64,000 nt of DNA from Lichina pygmaea (taxonomy: Eukaryota; Ascomycota; Lichinomycetes; Lichinales; Lichinaceae). The position numbers and the translations under genes were made by a program. The stretch's first letter is position 1, and each line of letters begins with the position of its first letter. Where the stretch lies: NCBI GenBank assembly GCA_963422465.1, contig OY730172.1, forward strand, positions 4,216,001 to 4,280,000, read 5' to 3'. Below the pieces are notes generated by a model. It was not told the DNA's origin and ran no database searches. It worked only from the letters and a program-made list of their open reading frames with translations. Below, piece after piece: positions 46,114 through 57,284 of the stretch.

Positions 46114-48768
46114 CGGTGACCGGCACCGCAGCGTTCTGCAGATCGTCCGGATGACGCTTGATCCACCACGCCCACAGAGCCCAGCCTCCGGCTGTCAAGG
46201 CGATCTGCCACATGATGACGACCGCTGCCGATATGTGAAACTCGGTCTGGAGACCCCACATATCCTCCCGTCCCGAAACGTGCACGTTTGTCTGGAACCG
46301 ATATTTGCGTTTTGGGATCTTACGCAGCAATTCTTGGAGCCCGGGTCGATTTACCTCACTGTGTCGGTATCGGTCGTACCATTCTTCAGGAGGGACTGGT
46401 GGCGAGTAGGGGACATCCGGCGGTCGCGGGTGGTAGTCGTAGCAGTTCTCGGCTGGTAGTTCGTAGCAGACCCTGGCAAGTCGATCGACGTAGTACCTTG
46501 TGAACCGTGCAAAGTGGCAGTATGCAAACTGCCGAGGATGAAACCAATATCTCCAGAACCCTCTCAGTCGTCTGTATTCTGCCTTCAAGTTTGCGAAGAA
46601 CTTTTCATCGTCCGCGCATTTCACAATCTCGATCTGAGCGGCACGAAGTCGACCGCCTCGGCGGACGCAAAAGAGAACGTACGAATCCTGCGCTGGCAGT
46701 AGCTTGCCCTGTGCGGCGCTTTTCTGATTTCCAGGAGTATGTTGTCTCTCAGTAGTGCTGCTCGAGCCCTGCTGTACGGGTGTTTTCTGGCGGGAAGGGC
46801 CGCTGCCAGGTGCGGCGGCCGTGGATGGATTGGTGCTCTGAGCGAGGCGGCCGGCTGGATTCGAAGGGGAGGGTTCTTGCGCGAGGCATTGTGGTCCTGT
46901 GTAGCTCTGAGAACTATGCTTGTTCAACACATGCTTGATTTTCTCAGCAAGATTTTCAGACACGTCCGCTGAGCGGGTTTGACCACCATGCTAGTCAAAG
47001 TGAGTATCACGCACGATGTGAAAGTTCCAGGAAGAAACACTCACGCTAATCCACTTGAGACGGACTCGACCCGGCTGCAGCGGCTTCCGGGGAGGCTGAA
47101 GCGGCCACCAGTCCCACTTTTCACCGCTGTAAGCTTCGAATGCGCTTTTCAGCTTGTCACCCATTGTGATAGGATCAAGGTGTAAGAAGCGTATCTCGTC
47201 GTGTGAAAGCACCCGAAGCTGGCATGGCAAGACCTCGCCAAGCTCTTTCTTCCAGTGATGCTCCACCGTTGGCCATCCTAGGAGCGACCCATTGACCACT
47301 TCTTGAAAGGTTTCTCGGAGCCTTTGCAACGCACAGCTCGACTTTACAAACTCAATAACAGTTTGGAGAGTATGGATGTCGCTTGGCCCTCCATATGGGC
47401 CATCAGCGTCCTCATTGTCCGACTCATCGGCCTCACGGGCCGTTGGCGGAGCCGGGGCATACCCCTCCAAGTAACGGTTGAGCATCGTCCGCTTGCCATG
47501 TTCAGTCGATTGGAAGGGAATTTTAATTTCAGCCCACGTAGAGAAGTGAACACGCTTGACCTTGGAAGCAATATACCCAGCACCTCTTGAGATGAAACCA
47601 ATTGTGGCGCTTTGCAAACTGTTCTCGGCTTCTTTATCGAGTCTCTCCGCAAGCTTCCTGACACCTTTTTTCAGCGCTGTCTCGAACTCGACAGCGGTTA
47701 TTGTCGACTCCTCCGATGCAGCTAGTGTAAAGAGTGCCGAGAGAACGCTATCTGTGATAAGGATGGTAACCACCTCGTCGATGGCTGTCCCCAGCTCTCC
47801 GGTGGATTTTGATGACCAGGAAGTCTGGGAGGAAACCGTAACTTCCGAAAAAATTGAGTTTACATCACTCTCTTCATCAGGATCCAGCTCGAAGTCAGTC
47901 ATGTTATCGACCATCAATCCTCCTTGATCTGGAGCGGGGAAAGCCGGTTCCATGTTAAAAGGAGGCGAGTTCAACGACGATAGACGCTCGAGGGGCTTCT
48001 CAATGTGATAGTTGGGATGTACATCTCTCCCAGAGACAGGTTTGCTGTTCAATTGTTTGACATCTGTACCCTGTGGAGGATAGTCTTCGTTCTCGCTGTC
48101 ATGCTGGTTGAGGAAGGCGTCAAGGTCGAATGTCCCCAACACGTCACCGCTGTCGAGCGGGGCAACGTCGAGGTTGACCGGAGCGCTCTGCAAACCAGCT
48201 CTCGTCAGTTCAACGGTCGACAGATCTTGGCGATGTAAATACTTCATCTCGAAAAGCCACAATCGCTGAAGGATGCTCTGGAACGGTGACGGCATCTACG
48301 CTCCGAACCAGCTCTTCGAAGGCCGCTCTCTCTTTGGATATTTTCTCCGCCTCTGATTCCGCTGAAGATGTAGTCCCAGTCGTGCCAGAACTCTGCCCCG
48401 CGATAGATGATTGCACAAGTGCTGGACTTGAACGTCGGTTGTCGGCTGTTGATTCTTCACCTACAAGAAACCTGTCAGAGGTATAACAGATGCCAAGCAG
48501 GGCAACTGCCCAGAGACGATCTGAAATTGGTCACAACTGAATGCAGTACCTCTAAAATATTCCTCATTTGGGTGTTGCCAAGTTGCATCCACATCTGGAT
48601 CGTAGCGATGGTAGCAGGTCGGGCAAGCCACGACAAGGCGCAACAGCCATGGCCCTCCATCATCAACACTACACATCCAATAGACATCTGTTGATATAAC
48701 TCAGCTCCAGCTTTCAGCGATGGTACCACAGCTGAATGGAAGCAACTGATTACAGTACCTTGTCCCAT
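46031..48768 (-). CDS. Conserved fungal protein of unknown function, CPxC N-terminus and C-terminal membrane helices
   Basis: Proposed exons: 48768-48759, 48699-48550, 48460-48243, 48187-47045 and 46990-46031, total 826 residues. Exons 4-5 are firm (LKWIS joins HGGQTRS in phase 0). Exons 2-3 are inferred from frame and splice sites; the 10-nt first exon is tentative. Exon 2 carries VVACPTCYHRYDPDVD, a possible metal-binding Cys pair. The middle is acidic and Ser-rich, then comes a conserved block (GWPTVEHHWKKELGEVLPC, EKWDWWPL) and a domain rich in aromatics (FWRYWFHPRQF, YDYHPRPP). Two hydrophobic helices end the protein (around TAGGWALWAWWI and ILASMMILWL). Comparable large proteins are frequent in filamentous fungi; no function is known to me. 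The CDS end overlaps PAN6. Confidence 0.62.
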
Positions 48769-49718
48769 AATCTGTATGGTCGCACGTCAGGCAAATCCTC
48801 ACTGTGAACCTATTTCACGGCCCAACCGCGTGACCACCACCCGTTCAATACCGGTAGGTCGTCGTCGTATTCTCTGCTGCTACGGCTCTGCTCCAGCGTT
48901 TCTCGAATGTACCGCAGCTGAATGATAGGAAAGAGTGAGCAAGAGAGCGTGAAGCAGCACTATGGCGATAGAGAGATGCGGGGAACCTTCTCCAGACGAA
49001 GCAGGATCTTATATCAGAGACGCAGCCTCGCTTGGTACGATAGGCAGCAGCGGTACGTATCGTAGCCTCGCCGTGACAAGGCTGACGAGGCGCATCATGC
49101 ACGTGACTGGTTTAGTCGCCGTCATGTATGCAAATATACCCATTGAGATTGGTATGCTCTCCTTTTAGATCTTGGGCTGCTGTCCTTGAGGTGTACGAAG
49201 TAGAGAGGTGCTCTCGTTCGGTAGTTGTCCTAGAGCGCCAAAGACCTCCATACCACTGCTGAATCGTATCATCAGTCACAAATCGCATAGAACATTGGTG
49301 TAGCTACGGCCACCTTACGTACGTATATGAATTGGGACTGGTGTATGTTTGAATCTGGACGTAGACGTACTCTCTATGGTAGCCGTTGGACTATTGTATC
49401 GGTGCTTTTGTCCCCTCATTTCGGACACTTCCAAAGGTTGACTTCAAGATCAATGGATCCCCTGAGAATCACTAATCATTCGACTCAGCTCGAACCCATT
49501 TTGTCGCCATTGGTTGGCTTACCGGTATCTCAACTAAAGCAGTATTGTAATACGGTAGAGCTCTCACTGTGGTTGTCTTGTAGCCCATACCAGATATCTC
49601 CCTCCAAGTATCTAGCAGGCCTCATAATCTGCACGTGGATTGCGGAATTGGGTTCTGGCTTCGTAGTCATAACTGCATGGCCTGCCAAACGGCATTGCGG
49701 CCACTTCCTACAGTAGCG
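48769..49718. other. Gene-less spacer
   Basis: No supported gene. It lies upstream of the unknown membrane gene and downstream of POP4, both on the minus strand. Short frames lack motifs. A TACGTACG motif occurs near 49317. Confidence 0.5.
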
Positions 49719-50530
49719 CTACAGGTCAGAAAGATTCTTTGGCTTGAATTTCTTGTTCGCTCGATCCGGGGCGCGGTTCATGAACTGGGAGCCATGCAGC
49801 TCGAAAATCAGATTCTTTGGTGTTCCGTTCTTTGAATCTGCATGTTCTCCTGGGACTGGCTTTTCTGTCTGGCTCTCCGGGGAATCTGTCGCTGGACGAG
49901 GGACCTCGAATCGAAATATGCTGTGCTCTTTAGGAACAACTATATACGGTTTAGCCAACTAGGCATCATGACGCACTTGAAAGGGCGCTGAGTAGGTATG
50001 AAAGAGGCTTCTAGAATCTGACCTTTCAACTCATCCTTCCTTGTGACGATCTCGAAGGTGAACTTGGTATCTTTGACGACGATGCCCTTGAGGCCGACCC
50101 GACTGACGCATCTCGCACGCACAATCTCGACTTCAGCACCGTGAAAATCCGCGCTGCAGAACCTTGCCGCCGTGGCCGGCTTTACAGGCATGCAGTTATC
50201 ACCCAACATCTCCTGGACGTAGCCAATCCACATGCGATGGAGGGGTTCGTAGATGCTGTACTTCTGCGCTTCACGCGGCACGTCGTAGATGTTGAGCAGT
50301 CGCTTCTCCCTGGCTGACAATGGCCTAGGCTTCTGGTTTTGCTTGCGGAGCGCGGCTTTTCGGGCACGCTCCCGTCGCCGTTGCTCGCGTGCGTCGGCTT
50401 CTGTGGTCTCCGTCGGTCGTAGATACAGTGGTTTTCGCTTTACCTTGTCCACAAAGATCCGCTCTGCTTGCTCCGCCGGGTACCTCTCCTCGAGGAGCTC
50501 GAGTGCGATGTGCGGTGCTTGTTGTGCCAT
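49719..50530 (-). CDS. POP4: RNase P/MRP protein subunit Rpp29/Pop4
   Basis: Two exons: 50530-50023 and 49939-49719 (83-nt intron, phase 1), total 242 residues. The Sm-like Rpp29 fold is seen from WIGYVQEMLG through DFHGAEVEIVRARC and GLKGIVVKDTKFTFEIV, then KVVPKEHSIFRFEVP across the splice and NLIFELHGSQFMNRAPDRANKKFK at the end. A basic stretch (REQRRRERARKAALRK) precedes it. Pop4 binds the RNA of RNase P (tRNA 5' processing) and RNase MRP (rRNA processing) in the nucleus. It shares a 323-bp divergent promoter with the tetraspanin gene. Confidence 0.93.
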
Positions 50531-50853
50531 GGAATCGGTGGTGTCAGAGTCTGCTTGCCATGTGAAGTAATTTATTACTGCACAGCTACGTCTCGTACGT
50601 TCGTTTGTAGGAGGTATCGGTACCGTACCGGTACGGTATCATGCTGCGGACCGAAATTGCTGCCTGAGGCCGGATTCGGAAGGCGTGCATGGCAGAAGTC
50701 ACTGTCAATAAATGATCAGGTTTGTCGGACGACCCCGCACTGCCATGCGAAAGTGAAGAAAGCCCAAGTAAACAGATTCTTTGGCCGTTGTGCAGTCGAA
50801 AGTTCAATCGCTGAGAAATTACTATCGTATAACTCCCTCCAGCTCTAGTCAAG
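50531..50853. promoter_or_regulatory. Divergent promoter region POP4/tetraspanin
   Basis: 323 bp between divergent starts. It contains GGTACCGTACCGGTACGGTA near 50618-50640, a GTAC palindrome cluster. No gene is supported. Confidence 0.55.
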
Positions 50854-51761
50854 ATGGCCATCACGTTGCAACAGGCAAGCTTCATTTTCGGCTGTCTGGT
50901 GAGCTTCAGCGCACACCAGGTCGTCATTGGAGAAGTATCTAATGGAATGCTCGTCACCCAGGTCGCAACAGCTTTGACGATCATGTCGGTGTATAGCTGG
51001 TTTCGAAGCACGTATCTATCCCTTCCAATGCCACGCCTGGCCTTACTTCTGTCCGCGCTCATTCCTTTCGCGAACCTCTTCGGCCTACGACATTTCGTGC
51101 AGGACCTACAGTATAACGGCCATTCGCTCTCGCCGGAAGTTCTGGGCCTCATTGGCATTGCCGATGCCGTTTTGATGACCCTTGCTTCGGCCCAGCTTCA
51201 GCTTGACCATCTCTCCTGCTCCCTAGATCATCAGTGGCAGATCTTGTTCAGCCACAAGGACTCTGGGCACATCCGAAGGATCCAGGACGGTCTGAACTGT
51301 TGTGGATTCAAGACCACACATGATCGAGCGTGGCCGTTCCCGGACAACCAAACCGCGACTGCGTGTGAAAGGACACTTCACAGGCGCAGTAGCTGCCTCC
51401 CTGGCTGGAAGAGGGAGGAGAAGACCGTGCTAGCGTTCATGATTGCAATCGGGGGACTCAGTCTATTAAGCAAGGCATGCGAAGCCAATTTCGGTTCGAG
51501 CTGTCGGCAGTGTTGGCAGGTCACTGATAGCATCAGATCATCTTCTTTGCACTACGGAGAAGCCAATCCTGGGTCAGATGGGTCGCACCTGAGGCCCCAG
51601 CGAATCGTCGGTTGATCGGCGGCGGGAGAAGGCAACAGCACTTGCCTGAGGAGCCTTACACGGACGAGCCCGCAAATGGCACGGGAAGAGTGCCACCGCG
51701 TTCGAATCCGTTGCCCACGGGAACGGACGAGTTGAACCACAACGAGCCCCAATGGCGATAG
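50854..51761 (+). CDS. Fungal tetraspanin-like membrane protein
   Basis: Two exons, 50854-51474 and 51537-51761, total 281 residues. Four hydrophobic helices are visible: FIFGCLVSFSAHQVV, VATALTIMSVYSWF, LALLLSALIPFANLFGL, and a fourth split by the intron (FMIAIGGLSLLSK|IIFFAL). The large loop between helices 3 and 4 has the tetraspanin CCG motif (LNCCGF) plus two further cysteines (ACERT, SCLPGW). The tail is hydrophilic and Pro/Glu-rich. No GT donor in the needed phase lies near the end of exon 1; the best join uses a GC donor (AAG|GCATGC) with acceptor CATCAG or the CTGATAG six bases earlier. Tetraspanins organise plasma-membrane proteins; the fungal Pls1 type is needed for infection pegs, but this protein is not clearly Pls1. 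Confidence 0.75.
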
Positions 51762-52020
51762 CTGTTTTCCAAGAACAGACGACATGCAGCTTCTGGAAGA
51801 TCTCGGCGACTAGTTGTCCTCAGCCTCATCCCGTCGAAATGGGGATTCTAGGGTACCTGGATCACCTACACATGGTTGCTTTGACTGGAGAAAAGCCCCT
51901 GCGCTCCATCTCGCTTGGCATTTTCGCTTCGAGCTTGTCAGCTTCCGATTGATGTGTTCATGCAAAAGGAAGAGACCTGACCGCATACTCTCGTGATCTT
52001 AGTGTCTCTTGTCGTGGCTT

Positions 52021-53010
52021 TTACATTCCACCCCACTCGATGCAAAAGGTCCTCACACACGGCGATGGGTGCGAAGCATCATCAGACACCTTGAGATTGG
52101 GCTCTTTTACTCCGCCGATGAGGTAGCCTTTTTTGACTCCAGTGCCCAGTCTTCCACCGGCCACAATGTCGATGAGATCAAAGTCCTCGTCCCATCCCAT
52201 GCTTGTGGCAAGGAAGTGGCTATGGAATCTTAAAGGATCTCCTGGATATACCAGATATTGACAACCAAATCGTAATCCCGGAGATATGTAGTAGCCTTTG
52301 TCGTGCAGGTGAGCAAACAGAGGATACGATGACGGTACCTCAGGTAGATCCGCCGCCGAGATCGCTGTTGGCGGGTGAATCAGTATGGATGATGTAGTCG
52401 GCGTGACGCGGTAAGGCTCAAGAGCGACGCTCGAAGTTGCAGAATCCAGCGTTCCTTCGGGGCGTGGAGATGGTACGTCGAACAGTGCGTTATCCTCTAC
52501 CTCGCCCGAGACCTGTCTTCGTTGCGAGGTCTCTTCCACTTTTTGTGTGCCTATATCGGGTAATGGTGAGGTGTGTGAGCCCGCCTTGCCGCGCTGAAGC
52601 CTTTGCAAGGCATCTTTGCGCTTGCGGCCGGCCAAATATTCTGCGTCTTTTGCTATCTCGACTCCCTTTTTCGCCAAGGATCTCGAGAAGGCTGTTCGCT
52701 CCTCCTTGCTCAGCGTATGCAGCATATCCATGTGCAGGCGGTAGTCATTGACAATATTGGCGGCCCCCTTGTCGGCCAGAAGCCGGGCCTCCTCTGGCAT
52801 CAGCTCTAGAGGCACGCCAAGAAAGACGTTCTGCTGCGGGAACAGAGGCAGACTACCTCTCAAGACGCCGCAGATGTGATGTCGGCGACGTAGATGCATG
52901 ATCACGTCCACATCGTACACGAAGTAACCTCTGGACACCAGAGAGATGGCAATAGGTTCAGATATTCGCGGAGGGGTATGGATTTCCATCTTGTGGGTAC
53001 CCGGTGGCAT
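52021..53010 (-). CDS. SEN34: tRNA-splicing endonuclease subunit Sen34
   Basis: Single exon, 329 residues. N-terminal half: ISLVSRGYFVYDVDVIMHLRRRHHICGVLRG, then ELMPEEARLL, as in Sen34. C-terminal nuclease domain: HDKGYYISPGLRFGCQYLVYPGDPLRFHSHF, with catalytic Tyr (YPGDP), His (RFHSH) and Lys in GVKKGYLIG all present. It cleaves the 3' splice site of intron-containing tRNAs, such as the tRNA-Glu in this window. A Lys/Arg-rich helix and a Ser/Pro linker of about 90 residues separate the halves. Convergent with the tetraspanin gene 259 bp away; ELP4 lies upstream on the same strand. Confidence 0.93.
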   Translation of the reverse strand: MPPGTHKMEIHTPPRISEPIAISLVSRGYFVYDVDVIMHLRRRHHICGVLRGSLPLFPQQNVFLGVPLELMPEEARLLADKGAANIVNDYRLHMDMLHTLSKEERTAFSRSLAKKGVEIAKDAEYLAGRKRKDALQRLQRGKAGSHTSPLPDIGTQKVEETSQRRQVSGEVEDNALFDVPSPRPEGTLDSATSSVALEPYRVTPTTSSILIHPPTAISAADLPEVPSSYPLFAHLHDKGYYISPGLRFGCQYLVYPGDPLRFHSHFLATSMGWDEDFDLIDIVAGGRLGTGVKKGYLIGGVKEPNLKVSDDASHPSPCVRTFCIEWGGM

Positions 53011-53732
53011 TGCTGAACTGCTATATGTACATCACAGCCTTGGCCGCTTCGTTTCGTCAGAAAAGCCCTAGAATGCCTTGGTTGAGGTAGAAGGGAAATC
53101 GAGTGCGGAAAATCATATGTATAACAAAATCATCAAGTGATAGCGCATGGCTATCTGGTTCAGATGATTGACAGATTGTGGAGAATAATCATGAAGAGAC
53201 CAAGGGGACAGAGATGTACTAGAGATTGCATACCGCGCTGCTTGTTACTACTCTCGTGTTGTGACTTGCGCTGCACGCACTGCTCCGCTGAAGGAAAGCT
53301 CTGTTGCGCTGAAGTGACAGGATAGTCGGTGGTCATGTCAAGAAAAATTCCAATTGACCTACTTCGGCACTTAGAGGTACAAGGTGTACGGAGATGACGT
53401 AAGCACAAGATCATTAGTACTGGCGCTATTGAGTCAGCAGAGGTACCGTAAGTATTGAGTCTTCACAGTCCTGCTTTGGCAGTAATTACTCGAATGGCTC
53501 TGCAGCACACTTTTGTATGATCTGTCAAATGCTATACATACATGTCATGAGTACATACGTACTTACCTTGTACAACAGAGAATCCAATCCGTTCGTGCCT
53601 TTCAAGGCTGGGTAACCAGATGACTGAAGGTCACGATAGGATAGTTGCACCGCCGTGACTGCTCAAGCATCCCCAGTACTGTGCTTCCGTACGTAGTGCC
53701 AGTGTAACATTTGGAGAAACTCACGCCTCGTC
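53011..53732. other. Gene-less spacer
   Basis: Upstream of SEN34, downstream of ELP4. GTAC motifs (ACATACGTAC near 53550, CCGTACGTAG near 53687). No gene is supported. Confidence 0.5.
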
Positions 53733-55033
53733 TCAAAACTCCATATCTGCTGTCTTGGGCTTTTGGTCTTCGCTCAATCCAGGGCCTCCCGTATCTCCCT
53801 CTATGGGCGGCAGATTGAATGGTTTGATGACGAACTTCTTCCGGCTGACGGTAAAAGCGAGGTCATCGCCGGACTTGTGCCCACCGATTCCGCCACCACC
53901 CCTCTCGTGGAATATGGGTAGAGCATGGGTCTGGAACAGTCCTTGAGGCTGCTCGTCTGGCGCGCTGGAGCCATGTCCGTGTCCGTGGGACGGTTCGTCT
54001 TGTGAGAGGTGCGGGAAAGGTGTCAATTCCATGACGCCGTCGCTGAGGAGCTCCATCCATCGAACCAACCCGCTAGATCTTGGGTACAGGTCAAGAGGCA
54101 AGGAAGCCATGGCAGACAATCGACCCGCAAACTGGCGAAGCATACCACGGAGCCCATGCAGGAACTGCAGTAGATTTTGAGGTAAGCACGCATGAGATGG
54201 GTATGCCGCGGGGGATAATAGCATGGGTAGAACCACACGGTGGATGCTGCTGGCAGTAGATTCTGAAAGGCTGGTCTGAATTTTATGAAGAACCTGAACG
54301 AAGGGTGATGTAGCAGGATTGTCTGCATTAAGTGGGATATAATTGATTTGCGAGCTGGCAGTGATTGAAAGTCGTTTAGTCAGATCAAAGACGTGGCAAA
54401 AGGCAGCTGGGACATCTGATTCCAGGTCAGAAGCTGAGACGTCCTTCAGACCGGCCATTGAAGATTGAGCTGTAAATAGTCCTGTCAGAAAACCCGGCTC
54501 ATATTCACGATTGAAGGGTATGACGGACGCTGACCTCTCGAGCCGGCGACCTCGGACGCAGAGAGCGCCAGCCTTTCATATCTCCAAGCAATCTTCATCC
54601 TTTCGGCGTCTTCTCTGCGTCCTAATTTAGTGTCCTTGGCGCCCTCGGAGGATACTAGTCCAGGTAGCCCTCTCCCCCATTGCTCTCCCACACCCAGGAC
54701 ATGAACTGTGTGGCCTTGAACCAATCCCTCAGCAGCGTAGTATTTCAGGAGGATCCCTGCATAATCGGTGGTGCCGCTTTCTTCAAGAAGGATTGAAGTG
54801 CCCAACGCAAGTCCTCCTTGTCCCGCGAGAAGTTCATCAAGCGACGGAGTGCCCGTTGACGTTGTCAGACGGCCGTCTAGAGCGGATGGCCGAACGCCGG
54901 AACGGAATGCAGCTTGGCCCGTTGGCCCTGGTGGAGGGCCTCTCCATGGAGCTTCAACTGATGGAGAGGAGTAATCCTGGTCGGACTGAGATGAAGCGGA
55001 GCCGATTCCAACATTGCGTTTGCGAAAGGACAT
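53733..55033 (-). CDS. ELP4: Elongator complex subunit Elp4 (PAXNEB)
   Basis: Two exons: 55033-54535 and 54469-53733 (65-nt intron, phase 1), total 411 residues. The N-terminus MSFRKRN, then STGTPSLDELLAGQGGLALGTSILLEE (start of the RecA-like fold) and DYAGILLKYYAAEGLVQGHTVHVLGV, match Elp4. After the splice, HVFDLTKRL and LRGMLRQFAGRLSAMASLPLDLYPR follow. Elp4 forms the Elp456 ring that binds tRNA for Elongator-dependent wobble-uridine modification (cm5U). A Gly/His-rich loop (GHGHG, GGGGIGG) before the C-terminal KKFVIKPFNLPP is low complexity. It shares a 263-bp divergent promoter with RPB8. Confidence 0.93.
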
Positions 55034-55296
55034 CTCGAGAGGACCCTCGGCGTCTCTTTGCTAAACTCCACTTCGTCCCGTGGGAAGAGTTCTACCAGTA
55101 AGCTGTGTTTAGCGAAGATCAACCCTAATTTAAGCGCAGGCCAGTACGACCTAGGCATTCGTGGCGGGGTAAATCACTAAAATCTGCCCCACAACTGACC
55201 CGTACGGCTACCTGCACTCGTACTTCCGTACCTCTAACCCAGCATCTCGCCAGCAACCAAAGCCCCGGCCGCAGAAGACCCCCCGCTCTCTGCGCC

Positions 55297-55813
55297 ATGG
55301 AAGAACCAACGTCGGACGCAAATCTCTTCAAAGATGAGTTCACGGTGACGGCGGTCAACTCGGCCAAGTACGACCGGGTGTCGCGCATATCCGGCCACAA
55401 CATGGCGAGGGACGTCGAGTTCACCTTAGACGTCAACACCGAGGTGTACGAGATGCAGCCGAACGACAAGATCGAGCTGGTGCTGGCCTCGACGCTCTCG
55501 CTCGACGGGTCCAAGGACGACGGCAAGGGCTGGCGAGACACCCAGCGCGGAGAGACGACCCTGGCCGACATGTACGACTACGTGTGCCACGGCAAGGTCT
55601 ACCGCTTCGAGGACGGCGAGGGCGAGAACATGTAAGACGCTTGCCTGGCTTCCTTGTTCCCGGCTGCGTCGTTCTGCAGGAGGACTGCTGATGAGATTGG
55701 CTTCCAGAAAGGCGTTCATCTCCTTTGGAGGGCTGCTGCTCTATATGGTCGGGTCGATCCAACGGTTGACGCCACTTAAGATTGACCACGTCTATCTCTT
55801 GATCAAACGATGA
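55297..55813 (+). CDS. RPB8: RNA polymerase I/II/III common subunit RPABC3
   Basis: Two exons: 55297-55631 and 55708-55813 (76-nt intron, phase 2), total 146 residues, the usual Rpb8 length. FKDEFTVTAVNSAKYDRVSRISGHN opens the OB-fold, TLDVNTEVYEM and KIELVLASTLSLDG follow, and exon 2 gives FISFGGLLLYMVGSIQRLTPLKIDHVYLL. It is a shared structural subunit of all three nuclear RNA polymerases. Convergent with the Nudix gene, 109 bp between stops. Confidence 0.95.
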
Positions 55814-55922
55814 CCGAACCCGCGAGGTGTCTGCAAAAACGGCAACGACGGCTTTTGAGCTCTTTGAAAATACACTCTTCCAATCATGAAGCGACGGCGT
55901 CCACGGAGAAGGAGGTGGTGCA

Positions 55923-56928
55923 TTATGCGGTTGGGAATTCAAACTCTCTATGTAGTCTAGATACGATCTCGGCATAGTGTGGCTCGGTGTCTGGCGTCAG
56001 AATGCCGTGTCTGATGAAAAAGTCCAGCATAACCAAAGCACAGTTTGGTTTGAACTCGTCCCGGGCCAGCGCATCCTGTACCTCCTTCAACGTCCAAAGA
56101 CGAAAGCTCTCCACCTCATTGTCGTTTTCCTTCGGTATCACATCGTCTCCGATCTCGAGGTCGAACACGTACTGGCATTCCGGCTGCAGTAACCCCGTCT
56201 CGCCACCGGCTCTTTGATCGCGCACATAGAAATATGTCACCATGCCACAGTGCTTGGCCTGCGAACGGACCAATGCCGGGGGCAACGAGGCCTCTTCCTC
56301 GGCTTCACGGGTCAAGCTCTCCATGACGGTCTCTCCGGAGGCAATACCTCCCGCGACGGTGTTGTCCAGCATGCCGCCGTACGTCATCTTGGTCCGGCTC
56401 CGCCGAGGAACCCAGATCTTTACGCCGTCTGCGGTCCGCACGTATGCCGTCATGTGCACCCCGTACCTGATGATCCCGAGCAATGGACTTGCTGCGCGCT
56501 CGATGTTGTAGAGAAGCTCTCTCCCCGGGCCGTAGACGGGGTACAGCTCATCACGCCATGCTCGGAGGACTTTGAACGTGCCTCTGGTCCGCCACAGCAT
56601 CGCCAGAGAGGCGGCATTGGCGGCACGTTCTTCAAAGGTGTCCCCACAGATCGTCAGAGTGCGGCAGTCGCGGTCGAGTTGGAAGCTCTTCGAGTCCGGA
56701 TCGGACAGTCCTTCCAGGGCCAGGAGTGAATCGATCACCGCTGGCGTAATGTATCCCAGTGTGTGGGGCCCATGTATGAGGCGATACTCGGCTGGTGGTG
56801 TCGTTCCATACGGTACACTTTGCAGATTTTATATTAGCTAGCGATGCCAGCAGCAACTGACTATTGATTAGTGTCACAGAGTGGCCATACCTATCGCAGG
56901 CATTGACGAGATCAATGTTTGATTTCAT
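55923..56928 (-). CDS. Nudix hydrolase with N-terminal DUF4743 (YJR142W-like)
   Basis: Two exons: 56928-56891 and 56817-55923, total 310 residues; the short first exon encodes MKSNIDLVNACD, typical of the family. The DUF4743 half includes CGDTFEERAANAASLAMLWR. The Nudix box lies at about 169-191 (GGIASGETVMESLTREAEEEA) and is intact, including REAEEE. LQPECQYVFDLEIGDDVIPKENDNEVE follows. Relatives are often labelled thiamine-pyrophosphokinase-related; the yeast homologue YJR142W is linked to hydrolysis of oxidised thiamine diphosphate-like compounds, so a clean-up role is plausible but not shown. It shares a 356-bp divergent promoter with OPI10. Confidence 0.92.
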
Positions 56929-57284
56929 CGTTGTCTCGATTCGCTGACCGTGTCTACCCGTTACGATCGTCCTGTACGGTACCATATCGATAAGATGCTT
57001 ATGTAAGCCAACTTCGAGGCATCGAATGTTCCTCGCCTGATGAGTGGGCAACTAGAACAATCTACGAGGTAGGTCATGTCGAGGTCTTGGAGATGATAAA
57101 ATTCCGAAATCGGGCTTCAAGTGTGGTGCTCATTGCAACCATGTTACAAGTGCGCGTTGGCCCTATTGAATGGCCTAAGACGTGGTTCATAGTATCTTGG
57201 CAATGGTATGTAAACCTTTCGGCAGAGCTAGCTGCAGTGACAATACCTCCGACTCGCACTGTAGCACGGCAACCCTCATCGACA
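56929..57284. promoter_or_regulatory. Divergent promoter region Nudix/OPI10
   Basis: 356 bp between divergent start codons, with one TGTACGGTACCATA motif near 56972. No gene is supported. Confidence 0.5.

Noticed and set aside
53011-53732. Small gene between SEN34 and ELP4
   Set aside because: Only an 84-codon Cys/Arg-rich frame was found, without motif or splice context.
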